From assembly GCA_035222895.1 (NCBI GenBank), contig JAVYIG010004984.1:1-64000 (forward strand): a stretch of DNA of 64,000 bases, read 5' to 3'. The translations under genes and the position numbers were made by a program. Under the pieces are notes generated by a model. It was not told the origin of the DNA. It made no database searches and was given only the letters and a program-made list of their open reading frames with translations. The stretch is from Strongylocentrotus droebachiensis. Taxonomy: Eukaryota; Echinodermata; Echinoidea; Camarodonta; Strongylocentrotidae. Below, one piece after another: positions 24,201 to 33,856 of this stretch (position 1 is its first letter; every line of letters starts with the position of its first letter).

Positions 24201-27200
24201 CAGGATTGAGAGCGAAGCACTTGGGAGAGACAGGCGCATGCTTCGTCGAGTGTTTAAGGAGATGCTCCATCGTGCTAGAAAGTGCATCGAAAGGGACGGA
24301 GGTCATGTCGAGGAGTAGATGAACGGACAATTACTTGCTGGTCACAAATGAAGCTTCAAAGGATCCATGATGATAAGCATTTGAATTAACATTATCATCA
24401 TAATTATGATGATCGTTAACAATTTGAAGATCAAGTAAAAAATAAAGTATTTTACTCCAAATGAACACCATTAATTATCATATGTTTGTGTGTGTGCGCG
24501 TGCGTGTGGGTGGGTGTGTTAGTGTGTGTGTTTCATATGTGCGTGTGCGTGTGTGTGTGTGTGACTTTGCTACTGAAAAAAGCATCTGCAATGCATCTCA
24601 TTTCATACATTCAATTCATTCTCTCACTTTAATACTTTGGCGCAATTCGATTTTTGCACTCTCGCAAACAATACCTCCTGTTCATCCAAGCGTGAACACA
24701 TTCCACCCAAAAATGGTACCAAATGATTCAGGATAAAACACTCTTTCATATGATGTATAATACTTCACTGTTCATAAATTATTTTTTAAATTATTAGTAA
24801 TTTCCTAGGTGTAAAGTTTTTTTTGACTCACACTGTAGTGGTAGGCCTATGACGTACACGTCATTATCTGATACTGCTAAACCTTAATGAGGTCGATAAT
24901 CAGATATTTTGTGATTACCTGTAATGCGACCAAATCCGGCTTGGAAGGCCCCCGCGTAGCCAGCTGTGTGTGCTCCCAGGCTATGCCCGATGAGATGCAT
25001 GTCACCGTACACAGCACCATGTACTCTGAAAGAATGAAACAAAGTATAATTATTATGTCCTAGTGCTGTTATTAAGATAAATATATTACGACTTCTTGAT
25101 GAAGACACGTTTGAATAAAGAATCTTGAATTAATTAAACGAATGGCCGGCCATCTGAATTTAGACAACAAAGTACGTACCTATAGACGTAAGGACCTACA
25201 TTTCCATGATAATTTTAAAGTTATTAATATTTGGCTAACGATCAGCTAATATTCGAGCAGCAAGATGGTCTCTTCGTAAAATTCAATCATTGGTATTTAC
25301 ATGACAACATCTTTAACAGGCACCTGCTATACAGTATATGCCCAGGGCCCCGTGCACAAAACTTACCATTGATGGTAACTTTGCCATCAATGGTAACTAC
25401 CATGGAAACCTTGATTTTGATTGGGTGTTGAGCCCTGTTACCATAGTAGTTACCATAGATGGCTAAGTTAAAATTTATGCAACGGGGCCCATTGCTAAAA
25501 CCATTAATAAAACCCCATCCTGAAAAAAATCGTAATTTTAGTAAAATGGGAATTTCATGGTATAGGCGATAAACTATAACAATAAAACAATAATCTGTTT
25601 TTTCATACAATGTCATGAGGCATAATTATTATAAAATGACGCATTGATTATGTAAGAATGACTGCGAATAAAATGATGGCAAACATAAAAAATGATTGCA
25701 AATATACCTGTTCAGAGCACGTGCAAGCATGGCTATCTCTCGCCCAACCACCCGGGTGTTTTGACGGCACAGGTTGTACCCTCCCACGGCCCCATCGTTC
25801 CAATCCACCATTATCACGTTCATATTCTCCTGTGACGAAAGAGCAGTTGAAATAATCGAAAAAAATCCATAATAATAATAATATTTAATTTTTATATAGC
25901 GCTTAATACAAATGTCTCTAAGCGCTTTACAAAATGCCCTATTACCCCGGTCATTGGATTCAGTGCTTGCCCGCACACAACGTGTGCACAATCAAAGCAT
26001 GTTAATCAATTATGATAGCATATTATATTTGAAACGAATCGAAAGCTGATGTTGATGATCAGGATTTCCTTTTGTCTATATCCAAAAAAAATCACGGTCT
26101 TATTGAGAAACAAATTGTAATTTAAATTTACTTTAATTTGATGATTGATCACAACTAAATCATCATCATCATCATCCTGTAGGTATTGTATCCTTTAAAA
26201 AGAACTTTCTTGTCATTGTCATGGTGTCTTCGCATAATATTTATACTTCGATTTATCTCGTTTTGGATATATTAGGAACATAGGTCTATGGTTCTCCCTT
26301 CAATAAAGGCCTTGTTATAAAATAAAATGGCTTGGGATTATATCATGGTACACAGTTGCTCTACATCTGTTAAATACATTTTATTTCAAGCTGACTTAAT
26401 TTTTATATGTTATTCTTTTACATTGTTGTATGTTGGAGGCTTGGCGAATAAAATCAATCACTCAAAAATTGAAAAGAGGTACCTTATTGAGAAGCGAATC
26501 TTTGATCGCCTGGAAGTAATCGGAAAAGATGGTATCGGTGAAGCCATGGATGATGAACTTGGTCTGGAGTTGGCCATCGAAGAGCGACGATCTTAGCTTC
26601 TCGTCGTCGGTACGGTCGAGGAGATGGTAGTCGTCCTGGGCTTGGTTCGACCGGGTGTAGAGGAAGAACTGGGTGTTGACCGTGGCCGGCGAATCGGGCG
26701 GGAAGCGAAGCGAGTGGCAGGAAGCCGAGTTATCGAAACATTCCAAGTCGCCGTAGCAGACCTCGCGTGCAAGTGCTTGACGTACCGGGTAACAAAGAAA
26801 GAAACGACGTTATGAAACTATTAATTTTATAAGCAGATATGTAACTTAGATGATTTTAATTCAACGACACATAACATAACATATCACAAAATAGCAAAAG
26901 CAGAGCTTTGATTTGATCTTATCAGTTTTGATGTTTAGTGTGGTTTTTAGTGTTAGCTTGATTGCTAAGAATTAATCACGAACATAACCATAATAACAAA
27001 ACATTATCACGTGTTATATGGAATTATTCTTCGATTATACGGATGAACGTCAAATTATTACTTTATACCTTGTTGCTCTTGCAACGGGGTTGTTGTTGTT
27101 ACTATTATTTGTGTTTGAATACCCCAAAATTTGAAACGAAAAGTATAGCTAATCAAAAACATTAACCAAATTAATGATCTAATTAAGATCGAAAAAAGTA

Positions 27201-27426
27201 TTTTTTCAACAATGAGATGTTCTCTATATTGTAAACAAGTTCTGCTCGTACGATTCTACTCACAATACGATACAGATCTTGCAAAAGATTACCAAATATG
27301 ATTCGAATATTTTCACGAAAGCACTCACTCGTTTAAAATTGTTTAAACATTTAGAAAATGAATAGTTTTCTTACCTGTGCGAAGATACAGCAAAAAAGAC
27401 AAAACTACAATGATCCGGTTCATCAT
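21254..27426 (-). CDS. Secreted pancreatic-lipase-superfamily enzyme, lipase A (332 aa, six exons)
   Basis: Minus-strand exons: 27426-27375 (signal peptide [17 protein letters not shown]), 26775-26483, 25829-25708, 25025-24919, 22309-22179 and 21547-21254. The CDS is 999 nt, all with GT/AG borders. Seen: oxyanion loop KFIIHGFT; nucleophile GHSLGAH (Ser about 171); Asp in GLDPAGP (about 194); His in ACDHFRS (about 261); cysteine-rich tail ending DTYCKQ. Only six residues separate the two lid cysteines, and there is no PLAT domain; classical pancreatic lipases have about 23 lid residues and a PLAT domain. Family knowledge: short-lid forms act on phospholipids at sn-1. It is the only member with an intron between the VVGRE helix and the nucleophile strand. 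A mariner-type element and a foldback minisatellite sit in its largest intron. It is head-to-head with lipase B. Substrate is inferred. Confidence 0.92.
22555..22975. repeat. Foldback minisatellite of GGGGTAGTTGTCCTA units
   Basis: About 15-17 bp units (GGGGTAGTTGTCC with variable TAGG/GGG joints) fill 22665-22920 on the plus strand. The left flank (22560-22640, CCTACCCCCTGGACATCCACC) is the inverted counterpart of the right flank (22925-22972, GGTGGATGTCCAGAGGGG), so the block folds back on itself. Related GACAACTA/CCCC units occur at 47385-47480 and around 6660-6780. Confidence 0.88.
23410..24835 (+). mobile_element. Tc1/mariner-superfamily transposon with long TIRs
   Basis: 1426 bp, flanked by TA (23408-23409 and 24836-24837). 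The outermost 31 bp of both ends are identical (start CAGTGTGAGTC, end TTTACACCTAG). The inverted similarity then continues imperfectly for about 200 bp (23410-23612 against 24632-24835), with shared words TTTGGTACCATTTT, GTGTTCACGCTTGGAT and TTTGCGAGAGTGCAAAAATCGA. CA-rich DNA on the inner left and GT-rich DNA on the inner right extend the mirror symmetry. It encloses a decayed transposase on the plus strand. It lies inside a lipase A intron, antisense to that gene. Confidence 0.93.
23797..24318 (+). pseudogene. Decayed Tc1/mariner-type DDE transposase, 3' two thirds
   Basis: Readable pieces in shifting frames: [15 protein letters not shown] (about 23798-23850); then [15 protein letters not shown] through [10 protein letters not shown] (second catalytic Asp) to about 24068; then, in another frame after a break near 24070, [20 protein letters not shown] (third catalytic acidic residue region) through to a stop at 24316-24318. 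Missing: the helix-turn-helix DNA-binding region and the first catalytic Asp block, replaced by CA-repeat DNA. At least two frame breaks (near 23850 and 24070) plus the truncation make it non-functional. Confidence 0.9.
25345..25490. mobile_element. Short MITE with GGGCCCCGT ends
   Basis: Left GGGCCCCGTGCACAAAACTTA and right GGGGCCC, preceded by TTAAAATTTATGCAAC, are inverted. The interior holds inverted ACCATTGATGGTAAC and GTTACCATAG words. It is about 146 bp, in an intron of lipase A. The 57481-57632 and 52850-53045 elements have related GGGCCC-type ends. Confidence 0.75.
25875..25945. repeat. Short dispersed-repeat fragment with TATAGCGCTTA and AAGCGCTTTACA
   Basis: An AATAATAATAATA stretch followed by TTTATATAGCGCTTAATAC and TCTCTAAGCGCTTTACAAAA. 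This arrangement of AGCGCTT words next to an AT microsatellite looks like the end of a dispersed repeat. It is a small fragment, with no coding content. Confidence 0.45.
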
Positions 27427-28339
27427 TTTTGTTTTTTATATTCAATATTTCTCTTCTGTTTCACCACTATGAAATCAGAAAAGTTCTTTAAAATCTTAAG
27501 AGTGGGAGATGAGTGTTGTGTCCTTGGTGGTACAACACCTATTGCTAAAATACAAAATTGTGATTTAAACTTTTTGACAATCATTAACGTCTCTGTCATT
27601 AACGGAAACGGAAGTTCGAAAGCGCGTCACAGACGAAGAATCCCGCTAATATCTTGTGTCTATGTTCTTACTATAATCGGCTTATTCGAGGATACTTGGT
27701 AACTTAAGGCTTTGCGTAAATGCAAATAAATTATGAAGTAACGTCATAGCGATTACATTCTTAAACGATGATATCAGGGCGTATTAAAATAGGACATGAA
27801 AAATTGTAATTTTGTATCATTTTATAGTTATCTGTGCCCGCATCTTCGATTGATCAAATAGAAACTACAGAATAATTTTTGAGCCTCCTTTGAATACCCT
27901 CTTCAAATTTTCAGTTGTTTTCGGCTTCCCCGTCCAAATGACCATGTCAAGAAATATTGTCTCTATTGAGGACCTAAAGTATTTTTGTATTTTCAGACTA
28001 ACACTTTTATTCAGACGTATTGAAATATAAGATAATCATAGTTACAGAAATGTGTTTTGATTTTGCCACCGGATTACCACTTGGGAATAACAGTACATTA
28101 TTATGCACGTCCCTAAACAAGAATTATCTCATTTTGCAAAGCGGACGAAAACCATCTCCAACACTACTCGAAAAGATAAGAAGAATAAAACCGACATGGG
28201 TCCATTTTCTCCGTATTGAAAAATATATCTTATCATGAAAATAATGAGATTATTACTTCAGACGTAGAGTATAATCATCTTACGTAACGATGTATTGGTG
28301 ATGAATATCCGTACCGCTAGCTTGTTAATTATTTTGTAA
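27427..28339. promoter_or_regulatory. Divergent intergenic region between lipase A and lipase B
   Basis: About 0.9 kb separates the two opposite start codons, so both 5' UTRs and promoters must lie here unless there are distant non-coding exons. I see no convincing TATA/initiator pair: a TATAAAA word on the minus strand at about 27434-27440 is too close to the lipase A start. No repeat family is recognised. Shared regulation is only an inference from the arrangement. Confidence 0.45.
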
Positions 28340-31300
28340 ATGGCTGCGTGGAGTGGATTCCCAAAAATGGATTTCATCCTGTTGGTATTTCTCCTTACAC
28401 TTGGAATTATACAAGGTATATAACTATGGCAACATTTCAAAATCCAAATTAAATTTACTTTCTTTTGTTCTTTTCTGTCTAAAAAATCATATTGCCTGCA
28501 TGTTGGCATAAAATGTACGATTATCGTGTGTAAATGGTTTAAACGTTATATTTCTTGCTTACTTTGATCAGAGTTTATTGATTTATTCTTTATTACTTCA
28601 TCATTTTTTTTAATTGTTTGCTGCCCACATTGGTGCAATTACTGTCTTAAATAATGACTGTTTTATCTCTTTGTTTGTCTCTGTCTTTTTCTGTCCATTC
28701 TTTCGCTCTCCCGTGGGTCCAACCTCAAAACAAGAAAGAGAAAACGAATGAATTTCTCAAATACAAAATGTTGATCCTTTTCCCGTCGCTTTGCGATGTG
28801 TAATTAATACTTTAACGATATATATATTAATTCCAAATAACCAACTCCACTTTGCAGCGTAAAAGAGTAAATTTATTCCCTTTTTTGCACTACTCAGCCC
28901 ACGCTGAAGAGGTATGCTTCGACGATGTCGGTTGCTTCGCCGACGACCCGTGCCACATTCGCGGCTTCCCACCACGATCGCCCGACACCATCAACACTCG
29001 CTTCCTCCTCTTCACCCGGTCGAACAGGGACGATTACCAGGAGCTGAGCCGGCACGATGTCGCAGGTCTTCGGGCGTCGAACTTTGACCCGAAGAGGACG
29101 ACGAAGATGTTCGTGCATGGATGGTGGGCGAATGGTCTAAATCCTGAAGAGCTGGAGAGAAAGGATGCCTTCCTTGAAATGGTCAGCGGCAGTTTTATTT
29201 TTTCTATATTTCTTTCTTCTATTTCCTCTTCTTTTGTAATTTGTTGTCGTTTTCTTATTTTTTCTTTATCTTCATTATAGAGGATGGATTTAACAAGAAG
29301 GCAAAGAATAACTTTAATTTACTAGCAGAAAAATAGATCCTAAATACTTTTTTAGGAGTGTCGCTATAGGCGAGGGGCATGTGGCAGAAAACTATGTCGA
29401 CATGTTCTTATATTATTTCTTATCACGTGATTTTACTCTTCTCGGCTAATTTTGAAATATCGTTGTTTTTTTCTTGTCATTTTTCTTTTCACTTCTTAGA
29501 GCTTGTTAGATTTGAGTAACCCTAATCTACGATACACTTTTTTGAAATTATCCTATCGTTTTAGTTGCATATCGGCCAATCTGTATAAGCGTCTATAAAC
29601 TTGTTTGTAAATTTATGTGACACCCCCATATACCTTTCAGATAATCAACGAGACCCCCGTGTTCCTTTAACATGTCGCTCATATTTCTTGTGTTCAACGT
29701 TGTCTTTAAATATATAGTTTTCAAATTGTCATCAATCATCCTCTTCTTTTCATTACTTTAAAAACTAGGAGGATGCCAATGTCATCGTGGTTGACTGGCA
29801 GAGGGGTGCGGCGGAGCCCCTCTATGGGGTAGCTCATCAGAACACCCGTGTAGTCGGGCGAGAGATCGGCCTTCTAGCCCGCTTCCTCAACCTCGAGACT
29901 GGGATGTTTTTCAAGGATGTTCATCTGATAGGGATGAGTCTCGGGGCGCACGCGGCAGGGTATGCTGGCGAGAATCAGCCTGGATTTGGTCGAATTTCAG
30001 GTGAGAAACTTACTCCTCCTGCTCTTGCTACGATGACAAATCAAGTTGGAGAATTAAAATTACGGATTAATCGTCACTTTATTTGGATAAATACAAAAAG
30101 AAAATTTTCAATCGACAAAGCCATATTGGCAGGCCCTTGTAAGAATAATGTGAGAATACAAGATAAATAAAAGTATAATCAAAAAGTGAAATAAAGTGAT
30201 TTTTTTTTTTAAAGTGAACAAAGGCCTAGAAATATTAGATTGATGTCTGACACTGCAATGACGATGGCGTATCCATATATTGAGACTCAGGGGCGTACGC
30301 AGGATTTTTCCAAGGGGGGGGGGGTTTTAAAATATTTTGCTCCCGAAAATTTGAAAATCGCGCCGGCCGAAAAGTCGCTCAGTGGGGGGGGGGGGGTAAG
30401 CGGACACTTTTTTTTTTTTTTTTTGGAGGTCAAAAAAAAATCGCAACGACTCAGCCAGCCGAAAAGTCGCTCAGTGGGGGGGGGGGGGGGGGGGGGGGAG
30501 GGGGGGGGGGGGGTCAGCGGACCCATTTTTTTTTTTTTTTTTTTGGTCTCGAAATTTCAAATTTGACATTTTTTGTCGTTGGGGGGGGGGGTAAGGTCAC
30601 CGTATTTAGGTTAGCCGTGGGTATAATTTTTTTTTTTTTTTAATAATAAAAAAAAAAAAAAAAACCAAAGGGGGGGGTTTTAGGTTTTTTTATGGGGGGT
30701 TTACATACATAAAAATACCAAAGGGGGGGTTTGAACCCCCAAAACCCCCCCCCTGCGTACGCCCCTGTTGAGACTAGAGATGGACCCCTCCTCCTCGTCC
30801 GCGCTTTGAATTAAGGTGGACTATCCCCGCTGCCGAAGCACATCCTTGCGTGCCCTAAACCGACTACAGGTCTTAATCATTTTTGTTTTAATTTTGGAAG
30901 GGGGGGGGGCTTTAAACCGGGTCGTCAGATAGTTGTTCCATCCTATGTTGGTTATTACACGCCACTGATAGCAGTGAGTGGCGATTGATTCACGGTGATA
31001 TATTTTTATATTTTTACTCTTTACTACAGGTCTCGATCCCGCTGGTCCAGGCTTCCGTGACGAGGGCTTCGAATTCCGTGACAACGGACCAGAGTGTCGC
31101 CTTGACCCCACGGACGCCATCTTTGTTGACGTCATACACACCGATGCTAATGAAATCACAGGACTAGGACAGATGCTTCAGGTTAGTGACCAATTCTAGT
31201 GGTGACTTTGTTTTAATGGCAAGCACACCCAAGGGAAAAAGGGAAGGAGTGGTTGGTTTCCCTCCAGTGATTTCAAAAGTAACACACACAAAAACACTCA

Positions 31301-31792
31301 AAGAATGTATTCAAAATTAGTAAATGATTTTTTTTTTTGGGGGGGGGGGGGGAATTTCGGGCACAACTGATTCGCATGCTCCGAGTCGATTTTTTTAACA
31401 TGAGCTGTTAAGAATTAACCCTGGTAAAGCCTGTGAAATCTAACATGTACGTTCCCGTTATTTTTATCTATTCTATTCTATCCAATCAGCTAGGACATCT
31501 AGACTTCTACCCAAACGGTGGACGCAGGCAAGCCGGTTGCAACCGCGCGGACCTCTTGTCGGGATGCAGTCATTCGCGGTCATGGAAGCTTTTTACCGAG
31601 AGTATCCGGTCTGCGTGCAGCTTTACCGCGTACCCTTGCGATAGCTGGGCTCAGTTCGTGGCCGGTAACTGCGTTGATTGCGGTGCACGCGGTTGCCCTA
31701 TCATGGGTTACCGCGCTGATGAAAGCACTGCGGTGACCGGCAAATTCTACTTGTACACAAATGGGGAGCGTCCATATTGCATGGCGGACTAG
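28340..31792 (+). CDS. Secreted pancreatic-lipase-superfamily enzyme, lipase B (348 aa, five exons)
   Basis: Exons 28340-28415, 28898-29181, 29769-30000, 31030-31181 and 31490-31792. The CDS is 1047 nt. The first exon encodes a hydrophobic leader; starts at 28340 or 28367 (KMDFILLVFLLTLGIIQ) are both in frame, and the second gives the tighter signal peptide. Mature start about AHAEEVCFDDVGC. Seen: oxyanion loop MFVHGWW; nucleophile GMSLGAH (Ser about 177); Asp in GLDPAGP (about 200); His in GCSHSRS (about 276). Eight residues lie between lid cysteines, and there is no PLAT domain. The exon after the nucleophile exon carries the seven-codon insert (EGFEFRDNGPE region) shared with C and D. A hAT-type MITE sits in intron 3. 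An AATAAA is 180 bp past the stop. PLA1-like activity is inferred from the short lid. Confidence 0.93.
30288..30767. mobile_element. hAT-type MITE with 8-bp target duplication
   Basis: Ends CAGGGGCGTACGCAGG and CCTGCGTACGCCCCTG, flanked by the perfect 8-bp duplication TTGAGACT (30280-30287 and 30768-30775). The interior has GGCCGAAAAGTCGCTCAGTG twice and long poly-G, poly-T and poly-A tracts. Family knowledge: an 8-bp duplication with CAGGGGCG-type ends is diagnostic of the hAT superfamily. The perfect duplication suggests a fairly recent insertion. It lies in intron 3 of lipase B. Confidence 0.93.
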
Positions 31793-31971
31793 TAAACCAA
31801 AGAAATATATGTATTTGAATTAATATAATCAAACACGTACTACATCTTCACATCGTTGTATCGTAATTTCGATTTTCATTTTATTATGTCGAAATTTAGT
31901 TTCGATGAATCTTCCACATGTTAAAGATATTTATCATTAGGCATACATATTTTTCTCATGAGTACCGGAAT

Positions 31972-31977
31972 AATAAA
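31972..31977 (+). promoter_or_regulatory. Candidate poly(A) signal of lipase B
   Basis: AATAAA about 180 bp after the stop codon, the first canonical hexamer downstream. Confidence 0.6.
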
Positions 31978-33856
31978 GTTTTGGAAAGGAGATCTTATAG
32001 GTCTATCAGCCTAATACGACTTTGCTGGCAATAGGGTAGATAAACAAAAGGCGAATAAATCATGAGTTATACTGAGGATAATTAATTGTTGTAATTCATT
32101 TTCCTTATGAATATTATGTTGAAAACAGAATGATTTGAAAATTAAATGAAAATTTGTATGAGTAATTAATGAGTGGTGACGTTAATGCATGATCCACCAA
32201 GCACATGGTATGTTTTAGACTACCACTTCATCATTACACCGTATTAGACTCATTGTATTTGAAAGGGGGGCAAGGGGTGCAATTCGTCTCCCCCCCCCCC
32301 GACAGATTTGCGACAAATTGAGCCTTCTTCTAGCAGGTAAGAAAATAAGTTGTAATTAAATACACAAAGAAACGCGCGTAATATACATACATTCTCAAAA
32401 GATTTACTTCCCCCCCCCCCCCAATCATTTGGGATGATGAATACCCCATATAAAGTAAACAAGGCACTAAGAAAATTGGTTTTCTCACTGCACTATACAC
32501 ATTTATGGCTCAGAGTAAGTTGAGGAGTGTTGCCCCTCATGCGTAGGGCCAAAGTCTGGATATGCCACTGATTATACTCCACTCTTATAGTTACCCCATT
32601 GTTCTTACTTTTTTCATTATAAATATTTATTTCATCTAAATGATAATACTGCATGCGCAGCTGCACAAGGAGGCTGATAGTGGCGGGAAAAGAATAAAAC
32701 GATACAAAAAGGAACAAATTATAGCTGATACGAAAAAGAAAAGGAACAAAACAGAAGCAAAACTGAAGCCATGAGAAGAGATGAGAGAAAATAAAATGTT
32801 GGATGGATAGTTTGACAAGAGAAATGAGAGGAAAAAAAGAGAGAGAGAGAGAGAGGGGGGAGTCGAGAAGGGAGAGAGAGAGAGTAACATTAAGTTGTGT
32901 GAATATACAGGGAGAAGGTAATCATTCATTAAGTCTTGTTTTTGTTTTACTGGTTTCAGACTTAAAGCGTATCTGCCATAGTTTACAAGAGGGATTAGAC
33001 TGCCCTGCAAGGTCACTGGACAGGTGGTTATCTCATCAACTCAGCTCTCAGTTAACATAAGAAAAAGAGGATCATGGGGGACCAATGGTCACCGATTAGG
33101 CATGGTTTGTTATATAGAGGGCGCAAGTAGCTACAAGTAGTGCAGTGGGCCTTTAATGACTTCAGAGGAGGACACCGGATTTTGTTATTAAACACATATA
33201 AATAAAAAAAAAAGGGAAGGCACATCATGCCTACTTTCTTCACCCCGCTTTTTTTTCTTTCTCTATCTCTCTCTCTCTCTCTCTCTTTCTTTCTCTATCT
33301 CTCTCTCTCTCTCTTTCTTTCTCTCTCTCTGTGTATTTTCTCTCTTTCATTCACCGTTTATTCTATATCTATGTTATATCATTCTTTCTTTTTTCTCTCT
33401 TTCTCTTTTTTTAGCTTCGCTCTCTAATCTATCTATCTTAATCACTTTTCCATCTTTAATTGTCCACGTCTGTCCAGTTACCTTATTTTTAGATTATATA
33501 CGCCCTTTTCATTTACTATCGTCCAGATATACATTTTGCTGAAGACCAATCCAAATCGTTCGTCTATGACGATGTTTAGTTAAGAGATTATCACGTATGA
33601 TATAACGGGGTTTTGTTAATCTAATCATGACAACTGCACCTGCCAAATTTCACACGCTAAATATTAATAAAATGAATTGTTAAATAAGCAATAGTCCTTG
33701 AAATAAATTTGTGATAATAAAGTAATTAATCAATCGTTTCCTCGTGATTATTGTTTCAGTAAAACGCATGATGGGCTGGCCAACTTGGTTTTGATATTTA
33801 GTTGTGAGTTTGATCGCCCGGATAGTTATTAAAGTGGCTCATTTTCGTCGTTTACC
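31978..33856. other. Intergenic DNA between lipases B and C
   Basis: No gene. It contains two poly-C runs (about 32290 and 32411), a GA microsatellite (about 32828-32885), one SINE-like repeat copy and a CT microsatellite (33255-33345). The upstream region of lipase C, about 33660-33856, is AT-rich without a clear TATA box. Confidence 0.7.
32985..33155 (-). repeat. Dispersed SINE-like/MITE repeat, copy 3 of 4
   Basis: Reverse orientation of the 11920-12100 family: CTGGACAGGTGGTTATCTCA, then GACCAATGGTCACCGATTAG, then TATAGAGGGCGCAAGTAGCT, then AGTGCAGTGGG. Confidence 0.85.
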
